Positions 22,277 through 33,741 of a DNA stretch of 64,000 nucleotides are shown here, one piece after another. The stretch's first letter is position 1. Every line of letters starts with the position of its first letter. The notes beneath the pieces were generated by a model. The model saw only the letters and a program-made list of their open reading frames with translations, did no database searches and was not told where the DNA came from. The translations under genes and the position numbers were made by a program. Source of the DNA: Manduca sexta (taxonomy: Eukaryota > Arthropoda > Insecta > Lepidoptera > Sphingidae); the NCBI RefSeq assembly GCF_014839805.1, contig NC_051123.1, forward strand, positions 3,268,727 to 3,332,726. Reading direction: 5' to 3'.

Positions 22277-22513
22277 GACGAAAGGGTGAAGAGATTGCAA
22301 TAAAAGAACCAATATACAACGGAACAGAACGACAAAGAAAATTAAAACTGCATTCTTTGAGGAAAGCGGGGACATAGGATGGAATATATTGGTTCTATAA
22401 GCACACGACGAAGGAAGAAGTTTGATTTTAGTTGTAACACCGTTGCTTTTATTTACTGGCTTCATTGATCGTCTTTCAATATTATTAAAAATAGACTTTA
22501 GTTTTAGGGACAT
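22277..22513 (-). CDS. Candidate first coding exon of an unknown membrane protein (partial)
   Basis: I do not recognise this protein. On the minus strand an ATG at 22513 opens 79 codons that end exactly at a textbook splice donor, GTAAGT (complement at 22271-22276), in phase 0. An in-frame stop lies upstream of the ATG. The predicted peptide starts with a basic, Ser/Asn-rich stretch (MSLKLKSIFNNIERRSMKPV). Around residues 54-76 there is one long hydrophobic segment (AVLIFFVVLFRCILVLLL), as in a type II single-pass membrane protein or an uncleaved signal anchor. Codon choice is mixed and not obviously low-complexity. The ORF continues 66 bases past the donor, but that part looks intronic. There is no matching downstream exon that I can point to, so this may be chance. 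Confidence 0.3.
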
Positions 22514-22667
22514 AAATGTCGATTTTGAGATTTTTATGACCTTTACATATTATTATTGATTATTGAGGGCCAATTTACAATTTGTAAAGCGATAGATTTA
22601 TCTTATTTTTCTCATAAACTAGTGAAGAAAGATTGAATGTAAGAAGCAAATGTTGATATTGAAATGA

Positions 22668-22885
22668 AATTTTTTTTCGGATTTTAACGTGGTTTTAATA
22701 TTATAATTTTCTCCCGACGTTTAAACCTCTGCTGCCTTCACAATCACGGGGGAGGGGGGGGAGCTGTAAGATGTTGGTCATCCGAAAAGGCAGTTACAAT
22801 ATCTACCTATATTTTACAATCATAAAAAAATCATGAATCGTTGGGAAAAAATATAATAAAGAAAACGCGATAAAATCCCTAAAAT
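22668..22885. repeat. LepE copy, longest in the window
   Basis: Includes TTTTCTCCCGACGTTTAAAC, CACAATCACGGGGGAGG, TTGGTCATCCGAAAAGGCAG, TTACAATATCTACCTAT and AAAACGCGATAAAATCCC. A G run lies in the middle. The class is unknown. Confidence 0.6.
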
Positions 22886-23559
22886 AGTTTATATCAATGT
22901 CTAACATTCGCGTAAACATAACAAATCATAAGGTAATGTTGAATTTGAATATAGCAAACAGATACACCAAAACCTGGCTTAAAGACACACTGGATATCGG
23001 CTACATTTCATCCCAAATAAAGTACACAAGGGAATTCTTGAACCAAGTCCTTCACAAAAGAAATAGCGAGCAACATATATTTATAGATTTATAATTTGCA
23101 TAGAACTATATTTTGTGTTTAATAATGTAATTTGTCTATAAATTTTCCTGATAATAAATTAATATCAAAGTCAATATATAATTTACCTAGTTTTATATCA
23201 AAATCAAACCCACTCAAAAACCTTTCCGCACATGTTCACCGTCTTCGCTCTTTACGAAGTTAATGTACCTGCCCACAAGGGTAATTTGATTTTCATACTA
23301 ATGTCCTCGAAGGCTGGTATCACGGCGGAACTTTGCTGTTATGAGTATCGATTATACAGTAGCTTAATGTTCAACAATAGAAAATGTACTAACTATGTGA
23401 CTCATGATTTTATGTATAATTAGCAACACTGACAAACGTTGTTTTGCCCTAAAAAGGAGTTAAAGATAAAGTCTTAGGCTCTCTTTCACCATCTCCAAGT
23501 AAAACGTTGATTAGTTACTTCGATCGCAACCATCCAGTGACCCACCCGAAAACATATTA
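22886..23559. other. No gene supported
   Basis: Two ORFs of 65 and 63 codons (22897 and 23232) lie here. Neither has a recognisable motif, and the region is AT-rich. Confidence 0.35.
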
Positions 23560-23690
23560 TTTTTAAGTATTTATTTGTAATAGGTAGGTACATATAGTAA
23601 CTTTGACTCTTTAAACGACCAACACTTCAGTCCACTTCGCGAGCATGAAGGCTACAGTCTTCGAAACGTCAGGGTAAAATAAAAAAAAAT
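23560..23690. repeat. LepE fragment
   Basis: Shares ATAGTAACTTTGACTCTTTA, GTCCACTTCGCGAGCATGAA and CGAAACGTCAGGGTAAAAT with the other LepE copies, in the orientation opposite to 22668. Confidence 0.5.
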
Positions 23691-23854
23691 ATCTTTGGGG
23701 TTGCCAATTTTGTTTTTTTTTTACATTTAACGTTGTTAGTATATTTTTTAAAAATTTTATTTCTCATAGGTAGGCCTTATGTAAAGCGTTATAGATGCTA
23801 TTTTGCATCTGCGTAAACAAAAATAAAGATTTGTGTTCACTTTAAAATTTCGTG

Positions 23855-24190
23855 AAGCGGCGATAGCTTAGTTGGTTGTGGAACGGACTGTCGAGACGAA
23901 TGTCCGCAGGTTCAAATTCCAAACAAAAGGCACACACTTCTGATTTTTCAACAAAATAAAAATGTGTGTATATTCTTTTATGAATTATTGCTTGCTTTAA
24001 CGGTAAAGGAAAACATCGTGAGGAAACCCGCATACTTGAGGAGTTCTCTATAGGAATTTCGAAGGTGTGTAAAGTCTACCAATCCGCACTAGACCAGCGT
24101 GGTGGACTAAGGCCTAATCCCTCTCAGTAGTACAGAAGACCCGTGCCCAACAGTGAGACAGTATATTATACAGGGCTGATATTATTATTT
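23855..24190 (+). mobile_element. SINE-A copy 10
   Basis: A full forward copy with a small insertion just after box B (CAAATTCCAAACAAAAGG). It ends in CAGGGCTGATATTATTATT. Confidence 0.85.
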
Positions 24191-25128
24191 AAAATTGTAC
24201 GGCGAAATAACCTCTTTTAAAGTCGTTTAATACATCATCAAAACCACTTCTGTAAAACAAACAACGTAACATAAATAATAGAAGAAACTGGAACAAATAC
24301 GAAATTCACATTCGGAGGTACGACCGTTCGGCAAATGTAGGTAAGGAAATGAGCCTGAACACATTGTCACGTGCCAAATTTTCGAGTTTGTCTTTCAGCC
24401 AAGTACCGTGAGCAAACTGGGCGCTGTATGAATACGTATTATGGAATTTTTAAGTCCTTCCGTCTACCCTCGTTGAAATTATGTTCTGAATTATGATTTG
24501 GTTTTCAAATATGATTTTATTATTTTGGTTATAGGATACGCAATCGTTTGCCTTTTAATTGTAGGATTTGGGAATGTTTGAAAAGCCAAATCCAAAGTGT
24601 TTTTTATGCAGGTTTTTCTAGAAATACAGTCACTCGGACAAACATTGACGTTAATTTTCACGGAGTTCAAATGATTTCCCAATTTGCTTTTGCTCACCAA
24701 CTTGAGTTAAAAAACTTATGTGCTACATAGCAGTGATTTTTTTTTACAATCAGATCAGAGATCTCTCCCTGAATCCAAATCTACCCTCGATTATTATAGT
24801 AAAGATATAAAGAAAAATTATGTAAACGAATTTCTGACATAAGAAAAACGTGTCAACTGATGTAAGAAAGTCAAACTATTTTGTCACGTCATGATTGATG
24901 CATGCCGAGGGGCGGAGCGTGACACGACTCGCAATGACTTCAAACATTTTTTGGAATGTCGGAATGTCTTCTTTGGATTTTGTATTGCAGTGATAGTTCA
25001 GAGTTTATTGGGTCTTGTGAATAGACTGACATAATTGACAATAATTATCGTTTCTCAGTTGTTACTCTATCCTTTATTCCTTTTTTCTTGATTCACTTGT
25101 TTCTTCATTCAACATTGGTACATTATAG
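24191..25128. other. No gene seen
   Basis: Short overlapping ORFs occur on both strands at 24491-24730 without a recognisable domain. No repeat was placed. Confidence 0.35.
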
Positions 25129-25136
25129 GCTGATAC

Positions 25137-25382
25137 CAGCCCCGGATCTAAGGGGAGGGGGGGGGTAGCCAGGGCCCATGCCCCGGGCGGCGAATTCAGA
25201 GGGCGGCAAATTCAAACTTGGCAGACGAATACATAACTCATTATTAACGCAACTTTGACTACTGAGACATCCAGTACATTCAATACTAAAATTATTTCCC
25301 GCGGGGCGCAAAATGGTGAAAATATAGGTGGGTCAACTTTCAAATTTTGCCCCGCCTCGAAAAAATTCAAGATCCGGGACTG
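25137..25382. mobile_element. hAT-type MITE 2 with perfect 8-bp duplication
   Basis: A 246-bp element starting CAGCCCCGGATCT and ending AGATCCGGGACTG (12 of 13 bases match as inverted repeats). It is flanked by GCTGATAC at 25129-25136 and again at 25383-25390. An 8-bp duplication with CAG...CTG ends is the hAT signature. The interior is partly GC-rich (CCCCGGGCGGCGAATT and a G run near 25157-25166). There is no transposase frame. Several antisense and sense short ORFs in it are artefacts. Confidence 0.9.
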
Positions 25383-25390
25383 GCTGATAC

Positions 25391-25792
25391 AATACAAAAC
25401 AATACAGTTGATACTTTATCTGGATGCTACGACACTTGAGTTGCAGTGGAGTCACTTCCATGCCCGTTGAAATAAGGTTGATAGTCGCTTGGCTGCTCTG
25501 GACTTAACGATGAGCGGGTACTGTTACTAGAGATATTTCCATACAAGCAGAAAGTTGTGAAGATGTTCCGAAATTGAAGAATGAATGAAAGGGAAGAAAC
25601 TAGAGCATCGTGGTTTTTTCCACCCCAACTCAGACGAAAAAGTTCAGTAATTCATATTTGTGCTGCACCATTAATCTTTGGAACAATTGCCAGCATACGT
25701 GTTCCCTTCTTCCTACAACTTGGAGTCCTTAAAGGATCGAGCAGTGATATGAGGTTTTTCTATATGTCAGCCTAGAGTATGTAATTAGTGCC
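25391..25792. other. No gene supported
   Basis: A 64-codon ORF at 25581 has no recognisable features. No repeat was placed. Confidence 0.35.
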
Positions 25793-25895
25793 TGATATGG
25801 CGATAGCCTCGTCCCCATCATAAAATGGAATACGTACGGCGGAATGTTGGAGCATTAGTTACGCCCTTGTCTATCACTTCGAGTTTTATTCCAAA
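25793..25895 (+). mobile_element. SINE-B fragment, diverged
   Basis: GATATGGCGATAGCCTCGTC, CATAAAATGGAATACGTACG and TTAGTTACGCCCTTGTC follow the order of the SINE-B 3' half. Confidence 0.55.
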
Positions 25896-25899
25896 CTAT

Positions 25900-26000
25900 T
25901 TTGTGGATTTTATCGCGAAGACTTTGCAGCCTTCGTGGTCATGGGGCGGACTGAGGCGTTGTTCATCCGAAAAGTCAAAGTTACAATACATACATACATT
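25900..26000. repeat. LepE fragment
   Basis: GTTCATCCGAAAAGTCAAAG and TTACAATACATACATACATT match the centre of LepE. Its start joins the SINE-B fragment. Confidence 0.45.
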
Positions 26001-27114
26001 TTATATTTTTTTTCTCTTTACGGCGCGATCTACGCAGAATGAGCTCAGTTTCTTGACCCTACGAGCTATTCTACCTCTTCGATGATAAAAAATGTGTGTG
26101 TGCGTATTATTCATGGTGACATAAATATAAAAAATAATTGTAATACCTACAATCTTGGCTGCACCTTACAATGAAGATGACGTTAAAATATATAAATTTG
26201 TAAGCAAGCTAAGAAGGACATCAAATGTTTCCTTTTCTGTTAAATTAGTTTTAGGATACAATGAGGCTGGCATAATCTTGTAGAATAAAGATTATTAAAA
26301 AAATACTTACAATTTACGTACTTATTCTCATCGTATTTAAACACGTGTAGTACAAACACCAGAATATGCTGAATCATTCACCATGGGTTTAACGCTTTGT
26401 TTTTATCCAAAGCACAACGATCGCGTCATAAATGATGGATGCCATTTCATCCTAAAAAGTTGATTGATACCTGTTTTGCATCGCACGTTGATGGGTTAGG
26501 TTATTGATACCGTGTAGCGGAATACTTTTGGAATGATGTTTTAGGCAAATATTTTTAAACCAGATGCTGGCTTGAATAATTTATTTTAATGTAATTGCTG
26601 TCTTAATATTGTTAAATTTAGATTTAGATTATATTGTTAGATTTGTAGGGATCTCTCCAATTAAACTTCAGGCTCGAATATCTCGTATTTATTATTCACT
26701 TATTTATCCTTTTATCACTTCACAATTACAAATCACTAGTTACATATGTATAAACTCGAACTATAACCAACTTAGGTACACTTATATTTCTGGTACATAA
26801 CTTGTCCGCAGTTTTACGCCGAATGACCCATCTGCCGAATGCACCCAGTATAAATACCCTTCTTTTTATCCAACTACCCCTTTTTATATAATTTTTATAA
26901 AAATGTCATTCCAAAAATATGAAACCTTATAGATGCAAGTGTTTTGGCCAAGTGCTGTAAACTTCCATACAAATAATAAATAAATACAAAATTCGTGTAG
27001 TTGGAATTAATAACTAACTGAAATTAAATGAATACTGTGTATTTTGCGCAGTAAAGCTATAAGTATATGTGCATTAAAATGCTTGTTTTCTTATATCTAT
27101 TAAGAGTAGCAGTT
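26001..27114. other. No gene seen
   Basis: 1.1 kb of AT-rich DNA with no element or gene that I can support. Confidence 0.35.
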
Positions 27115-27220
27115 TTGCTGGTAGGATACATTTTATATCCGCCTGGATAGCGACCATCGTAAACAAGTTAAAACCCATAGTGGCCTACGTTAGTGTCGTG
27201 TTTCGGGATCAGCCGATCAA
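27115..27220 (+). repeat. LepR2 5' fragment
   Basis: Begins GCTGGTAGGATACATTTTAT, then ATAGCGACCATCGTAAAC and TTTCGGGATCAGCC. It is truncated before the GCCGGCCTG block. Confidence 0.7.
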
Positions 27221-28021
27221 TATTATACAAATTAGTAACTATAAATAAATGTAAGAGCAGTTATTCCTAACTTCTAAATACCTCCATACCGCCTAGCACC
27301 AAAGGGTCCTAGAGTGACTGAAAATCAGCACTGGATCAACTTAGGCTAAGTTTTATACCTTAGATAGCAGTCAAGCTAAACCATTTCAGATGCAATTACC
27401 TCACACATATACATAAATAACGTCAATTGCCAAAAATAATTTTATTACCCAATTAGAAATAAATACAAAGCAACTTTTTTTACTGGTGGTAGGTTTTAAA
27501 CTTTTTTATTGGTTTCTGAATTTATTTTGTATGAAACATTTTCACACACTCACAAATGAATTAATATGCAAGATTAGTTTATTCGGTGATTTCATCTTTT
27601 TGAAAATGGAACTTAAGGAACCTATGAGAAAACTATATGAATAATAATGACTTGCGAAAATTTGAGATATATAATATCAAAGGGTATCCTTCGTTTCTCT
27701 GCCTGCCCTTTTAGGAATACGCTATACTTTAAAATATTCTCATATTATACTGTCATACACGATACAATTTATTCATACGAAAACAATGTTAAATAAACAC
27801 GACACAGAATTCAAATTTAAATGTGCATATGAAACATACATGCGTTATGAATTTTGAACAACTCACATGGTTGTGTAGGTGGCAATTATGCGGTTGATAT
27901 TCTGTATATCCACCATTATTTTTAAATAATGTTTTTAGTGACATTAAAAAAGGGGCTCCTAATTCGACTATTTTTTATTGTGGAAAACGTTTTGTCACGG
28001 GAAAGGACGTGAACTGTTTTA
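27221..28021. other. No gene seen
   Basis: AT-rich. A 16-base trace of a LepR1 start (TACTGGTGGTAGGTTT) sits at 27481. Confidence 0.35.
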
Positions 28022-28346
28022 TATAATATCAGCCCTGTATAAATACTATCCCAGTCTTGGGCACGGGCCTTCTCTACTACTGAGAGGGATTAGGCCTTAG
28101 TCCACCACGCTGGCCTAGTGCGGATTGGTAGACTTCACACACCCTCAAAATTCCTATAGAGAACTTCTTAGGTATGCAGGTTTCCTCACGATTTTTACCT
28201 TCACCGTTAAAGCAAGCGATAATTCATAAAGAATACACACATATATTTTTTTTTAGAAAAGTCATAGGTGTGTGCCCTTGGGATTTGAACCTGCGGACAT
28301 TCGTCTCGGCATTCCGTTCCACAACCAACTCGGCTATCGCCGCTTA
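28022..28346 (-). mobile_element. SINE-A copy 11
   Basis: A full reversed copy. Box B complement GGGATTTGAACCTGCGG and head complement CTCGGCTATCGCCGCTT lie at the right end. Confidence 0.87.
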
Positions 28347-28384
28347 AAAAAAACTAAAATTATAATTAGAATGACACTATGACA

Positions 28385-28712
28385 ATGCTTCGGTAGTGTA
28401 GTATTGCGTGCTCGGGACCACGATTCTGATGTCTCAGGTCCGAATCAGGGTCGGGCAGTATTGTTTATTATATCCTAGAGATATATTTATATGCAATCTG
28501 GACGAATTCACAGAAATGGCTCATAGATGTATTGAAACCAATTGTTAATATTAAGACTGTATAACATCGCATTAGGATTAACTGTTGTGGTAATATAATA
28601 TATGTATAAATAAATCGATTCGGCATCAGCGCGAATCCTGGAATTTATGATAGATATGGAAATCGATAGCGAGTACATTAGTCACACCTCTGCCTATCCC
28701 TTAGAGGATAAA
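28385..28712 (+). mobile_element. SINE-B copy, strongly diverged
   Basis: The head (CTTCGGTAGTGTAGTATTGC, box B-like GGTCCGAATCAGGG) is at 28388-28460. The 3' part (GGAATTTATGATAGATATGG, CACACCTCTGCCTATCCCTT) is at about 28635-28712. The middle has drifted beyond easy recognition. Confidence 0.5.
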
Positions 28713-30229
28713 AGGTCTAAATATGTTTTGGACTCTACCTGACGTCGTTCTACAAGATGATGCGTGTTTTGTGCCAAGAAACGAGCCACACACCAGAATG
28801 CTTCTGTCCTGTGATCTTAAAGAAATCCCTAAGCCACCTAAGGTCTAGTTTACTGTTTGGGTATGCCGGTGTCGAAAATACTCTAGGGGCTCGACACAGT
28901 TGCTCGAATGAAAATAGTCTAACATTGTAGTGTAGGTTACTTATTCTGGTTAAAGAGGTAACTATCCAGGCTTTAGGACAGTGAAACAAGAAAAAATCGG
29001 CTGAAAAAAACATTTTTGAAAACAAAATTGTATTTAAATGTTCTAAAAAAATAACCATTTAATTAAAGCAATCGTTGTTTCATACTATGTTGAAATAAAG
29101 GCTTGTTGCTTACAGTTATAATTTTCTATCGAAACTAAACGTGTGTGCAAAATTTTATCTTAATCAATTGGGTATAACTGCTAAATTCATTTGTAAGATT
29201 TGACTCGAACATATATACATACATTGCAACTTAAAATATTTTAAAAATAAAAATAAACACGCTCAGACCACATCTGACAAAAATTATTATATTCAATACG
29301 TAATGCCTTCCAGTGCACCATATTTCATCCAAATACAGCCTCTGTGTTCACTCTTTGAATACGTCCAAGCATTTAAAAAATAAAATAACTTCACGTTAAT
29401 TCAAAATTCAGAAAGATGTTATTATGTTAGTAATAATTCTTTCTTTCAACTATGTGTTGAAAATAATGAAGTCCCGGTAAGTTGGTTGGTAACTCTCCGG
29501 TTCTTATTGAGCAAATATTCTTGTTACAGGTACCGGTTGGAGCCACGCCAGCTCGTAATTTCGCCGGCTTTTAATAAGTAAGTTTTCCTACTTTGAAATT
29601 TTTACGTTCTATTGTAGTCTGTAAGGGGTTTTAAATAATCTATGGCTTTATATTCATATTTTTGTAATTTATATGATTGATTAACTAAGGCTTTATATTC
29701 GTAAATTTTTATGATTGATTTATTTTTAGCATTTTCGTTTGGAGTGCTAAGTTCGATTCCCACATAAGAAATAATATATTTTCGTGTTATTTTGTCGTCA
29801 AATTCAGCTCTTCTTAGAATAGTTGGGACAAAATATTGGCAAACCAGTGTAAGAATATTATTGTTTTGTCCGATTTCCGTCAAAACAATTCCAAGAACGA
29901 AACTAAAATAATGCTCTTAATGATGTTTGTACTATTTCTATGAGCTCTCAATATTGTTAGCGTAATAATAAAAATATTTTTGTTTATGATTTTCTTCAAA
30001 TCTCAAATACAACATAATGATATTATTGACACGAATTGTTATTTGTTATGTTCATGCGAATGCTAGATACTTTAAAAATCATGATTTCTTTATATACGCA
30101 AATGTTAGACGTCGAAATAAAACAAAATTTCGGATGTGATCGAGTTTTTGTTTTGGATTTCATTCCTTGTTCTTTCAGCTTTTCAGCCAACATGGTTCGC
30201 CCCGTGACCCTAAGGGCTCCAGCAGTTGC
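28713..30229. other. No gene supported; one GC-rich splice-like patch
   Basis: A 102-codon antisense ORF (28750-29058) has no recognisable domain. At 29471-29580 a GC-rich island in AT-rich DNA carries a donor-like CCCGGTAAGT (29473-29482) and an acceptor-like TTCTTGTTACAG ending at 29529. No gene can be assembled from them. The remainder, including a 93-codon antisense ORF at 29602-29883, looks non-coding. Confidence 0.35.
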
Positions 30230-30390
30230 GGAGGGTCTATGACACCCGATTACTGCCGGCTTTCCTTACATAATTTATTTAAAATAAAATTATCATTAAA
30301 ACAATTTCCAGACCCGATTAATGCATAGTATTAGTACTTATACGTCGTGTCGGGTTCCTTATCGGAAAATTATACCATGCGCCACTAGGT
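30230..30390 (+). mobile_element. LepG copy, nearly complete
   Basis: Runs from CACCCGATTACTGCCGGCTT through AAAATTATCATTAAAACAAT and CGTGTCGGGTTCCTTATCGG to CATGCGCCACTAGG. It shows the part missing from the shorter LepG pieces. Confidence 0.6.
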
Positions 30391-30947
30391 TGAAGTCTTC
30401 GACACGTCGAAAAAAAATACATAAAGCGGCTATAGAATCTAAAAACTAGACTTTATTCATTTAATTATTTCAATAAATAAATAAAGAAATAAATAATCTA
30501 AAAATAGTTTTATTTGAAACTTTGAAATCAGCTGTTGGAATCTAGTAAATTCATTTCGAACTTGTAGTTAGCATTACATGCTTGGCAATGTGTGTTCATG
30601 GAAGCTCTTAGAGCTAATTACGAGATGGCAAATCTTCGGCATGCGCTCTAGTTTGACTAGTTGTGACTGTAGTTTAGTAATGAATTATAAATACTGGAGT
30701 TCCGGAGTTGGCTCCAATACTTACGAATAGAAGACGCGTAATAGCATTGAAGGATATTAAGTAGCTTATAAAATAATAATACCAACCAAATTATACAAGG
30801 TTAATTAATATTGTGTTACTAAATCAAACCACATATTACTTCAAAATAATACTTAATAGTAAGTTACTAGGACTATAATTTTAATACACACATAACGTTT
30901 AAAAGTGTATAATATATACTAATATATAAACATTATTTTGTATATGC
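30391..30947. other. No gene seen
   Basis: AT-rich, with AAATAAATAAAG-type runs at 30465-30500. Confidence 0.35.
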
Positions 30948-31196
30948 TCGTGGAATAGTGGACCCACTACACTTGATGGTAAGTGGAGTGGGCTCCAATA
31001 GAATGTCGATTGACGAGAGATGATTACCCCTCGGCAGTTGACACAATTATGCCGGCCTGTTGGATCCGAATATACATAGGCTGATCCCGGAACGCGACAC
31101 ACATACGTGGGCCACTATGGCTGGTTTTAACACCTTGTGTACAGTGATCGCTATCCGGACGGATATAAAATATATCCTAACACCAACAAAACGTAT
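30948..31196 (-). repeat. LepR2 copy, near full length
   Basis: A full set of reversed landmarks from CACTTGATGGTAAGTGGAG to GGATATAAAATATATCCTA. Confidence 0.82.
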
Positions 31197-31523
31197 TATC
31201 AGACAATTTTTATTCTGTAAATAAAATAAAACTCAAATTTCACATCTGCCGCGAACAATTCTGACATTAACCTGTCACAACCAAAAACAAAGCTGCTTAA
31301 AAATGTATTCTTGTCGTGTTTGACGTGTCGCGTCTCTGACACGAAACCTCTAGCGACTTGCGAGAGAAACGTAGTTTTACGTTGCGGGCACGACTGTATT
31401 GCGTAGAACGTGTTTTGAAATATGATACCACCGATCGTATTGTTTGATAATGATTAACCGAAGAGTGCGTAGTGGAGTTGATGACTGTTGAGGTTCCGGG
31501 TTCGATTGGGCCGGAAGAACATA
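31197..31523. other. No gene; possible SINE-B-like head remnant
   Basis: Positions 31455-31520 (GAGTGCGTAGTGGAGTTGAT, GGTTCCGGGTTCGATTGGG) resemble a tRNA-like head without a body. The SINE-A that follows may have inserted in it. Confidence 0.35.
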
Positions 31524-31852
31524 TAATAATAAAATAATATCAGCCCTGTATTATAAACTTGCCCATTGCTGAGCACGGGCCTCCTCTACTACTGAGAGGG
31601 ATTAGGCCTAGTCCACCACGCTGGCCTAGTGCGGATTGGTAGACTTCACACACCTTCGAAATTCCTATAGAGAACTTCGCAGATGTGCAGGTTTCCTCAC
31701 GATGTTTTCCTTCACCGTTAAAGCGAACGATAAATTCACAAAAAATACTCACATGATTTTAGAAAAGTCAGAGGTGTGTGCCCTTGGGATTTGAACCTGC
31801 GGACATTCGTCTTGGCAGTCCCTTCCACACCCAACTAGGCTATCGCCGCTTA
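31524..31852 (-). mobile_element. SINE-A copy 12
   Basis: A full reversed copy from AATAATATCAGCCCTG to the head complement AACTAGGCTATCGCCGCTT. GAAGAACATA occurs shortly outside both ends (31513-31522 and 31860-31869), but with 8 extra bases on one side, so I do not call it a firm duplication. Confidence 0.87.
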
Positions 31853-31989
31853 CTTAGGAGAAGAACATACATACATAGTATTATGTCTCTATTCCATGGG
31901 GGTAGACTACATCCTTACATATTATAAATCAGACTCAACCCCCCTCTCCTGCTGATCGATTGCTGTCTTTCTATCTGAGCGAGATAAAC

Positions 31990-32128
31990 TCAAAAACTAA
32001 CAAACTCAAAAAAAAATTGGTATGGAGATAGTCCTTGGAAAAGGTTGGTATTTTTTTATACCGGGAAAATATGTAACAGAAATTTTATCCAATTGGCGCG
32101 GGTAAAGCCGCGAGGACAATCTAAGTTT
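31990..32128 (+). mobile_element. LepH fragment
   Basis: The 3' half of the family: TTGGTATGGAGATAGTCC, ATACCGGGAAAATATGTA and GCGCGGGTAAAGCCGCGAGG. Confidence 0.5.
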
Positions 32129-32284
32129 TTAATAATTTTTCCGGAAAAAATTACAGATAAATATTAAATATAAACCATCGATATAATATATGTACTACGT
32201 ACATTAAAACCTTTTTTTATTTGGTTTTCTACTTTTAGTTCTGTTTCGAGTTTAATAAGATCACTTTCACACATTAAAGGTAAA

Positions 32285-32400
32285 TGTTTTTTTATTGCCT
32301 GTAGGCAAATGAGCAAGCGATCCTGATCGTAAGCAGGATCCGTCGCTCATGGACTGCAATGCCAGAGCCACAGCCAAGCCGTTGAATACCGGGATTATAT
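32285..32400 (-). mobile_element. LINE-type 3' tail, reversed
   Basis: Read on the minus strand it ends in CTTACGATCAGGATCGCTTG, then GCTCATTTGCCTAC and a poly-A run. This is the same tail type as 41826-41920 and, more distantly, LepR1 and LepR2. It is 5'-truncated. Confidence 0.5.
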
Positions 32401-33479
32401 TTGCATAAATACGTTAATCAGCTGGTCATAACTGCTAGTAGTTGTTTGCCTGATGTGCCGCGGCCTCGGACTTACGGAGTTTCGGATTGTTTTCGTTTAA
32501 GTTTGTAAGTGAAAGTCACCCAACGAGGGTATACACAAGGTTTTGGTCATTAATCGTAGTTCCTTGTCATGTGCTTGGTAGAGTCGTTTAGGGGCTGTGG
32601 GTAAGGTTCTAAGTTCGAATCCCAGGGTCGGGGTTATAGACAGGGTCCTAGGTTGGAATCGCAGGTCGTGAAATTGTAGGGATTTTCTAACACGATTTTT
32701 GCAGGACTGGCAAATTCCATACGGGATCGATCTCGATTGTAATATTGGAGCAAATTGTTTTTTTAAATGTGTTGAAAAATTAAGCGTCATCCCTACACTG
32801 GATAGGGAATTATCGTGTTTCCTTGCTATATGGTTTCATTTTATTGGCATAGGAATTTTATAAAATTCGGTAACTTTGAAACACTACAAAAAAAACTTGC
32901 CTAAAAAAGATACAATTTAATTGATAATTGGATTTCAAGATTTTGCTGAGGAATCTCAGTATGACCAACGTGCAGTAAAAACACCAACACCCTAAACAAT
33001 GAGTGTAACCTTGGTTATACCGACTCTCCATGCATATTTATCTAGATGTTGGTAAAATATAATTTGTAACTATGTAATAAATTTAATTATATTTTTTGAG
33101 ACTTTGTATCATACTAAATGTACGTTAATCGATATTAACAAAAATCTGCTCAGAAAATTATCTTTATATTACCATTACTATAACAAATATACAATCACGT
33201 ATTTTCCTTTCAACGATAATCTAAATCTACTTAGCAAATTACGTTATAAATAAATTATTATTACTAAGATATTAATACATAATGCATTTACAAAGCTTAT
33301 TATAATCCGTATTACAAAGCTCAACAAAAAGCGCGGAAACATTTTCAGCATTTCCTCGGCACAAGAAAAGCTGACTGACACGAAATTAAAAACAGTTTCT
33401 GCTATAACAGGCTTGTCGTTTTGCGAATATTAATACTTTTTATTTTGCATACTTTTATTTCGTTTGGCATTTATTTAGA
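32401..33479. other. No gene; two box B-like motifs close together
   Basis: Positions 32608-32668 hold AAGTTCGAATCCCAGGGTCG and a diverged second copy (AGGTTGGAATCGCAGG), a small local duplication of a tRNA-like segment. No cloverleaf could be drawn. The antisense ORF over it is an artefact. Confidence 0.35.
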
Positions 33480-33735
33480 GTTGCGAAACTCAAGTGGCAG
33501 TGGGCAGGATACATAGCTCGTAGATCTGATGGCCGTTGGGGCGGAAAAGTTCTGGAGTGGCGACCACGAACCGGAAGATGCAGCGTAGACAGGCCCCCCA
33601 CGAGATGGACCGACGATCTGGTGAGGGTCGCCGGAGTCCGATGGTTGAGGGCGGTCCAGAACCGGTCCCTGTGGCGCTCAATGGCAGAGGCCTATGTCCA
33701 ACAGTGGACGATTCCCGGCTGAAATGATGATGATG
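33480..33735 (+). pseudogene. RTE-type LINE, 5'-truncated 3' end
   Basis: Codons 33486-33722 encode the C-terminal tail of an RTE-clade non-LTR retrotransposon protein. The frame contains KLKWQWAGYIARRSDGRWGG, RPPTRW and YVQQW, and ends at TGA (33720-33722). A short untranslated tail made of GAT repeats follows (33725-33737), as is typical of RTE elements. Everything 5' of this, including the endonuclease and reverse transcriptase, is missing, as expected from incomplete reverse transcription. ATTTAG at 33473-33478 and 33736-33741 may be a short target duplication. The reading frame is intact over its 79 codons, so the insertion is not very old. A shorter ORF read in another frame over the same DNA is a shadow. 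Confidence 0.85.
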
Positions 33736-33741
33736 ATTTAG

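Noticed and set aside
31513..31869. GAAGAACATA as target duplication of SINE-A copy 12
   Set aside because: The two copies are not at equivalent distances from the element ends; eight extra bases remain on the right. It may be coincidence.
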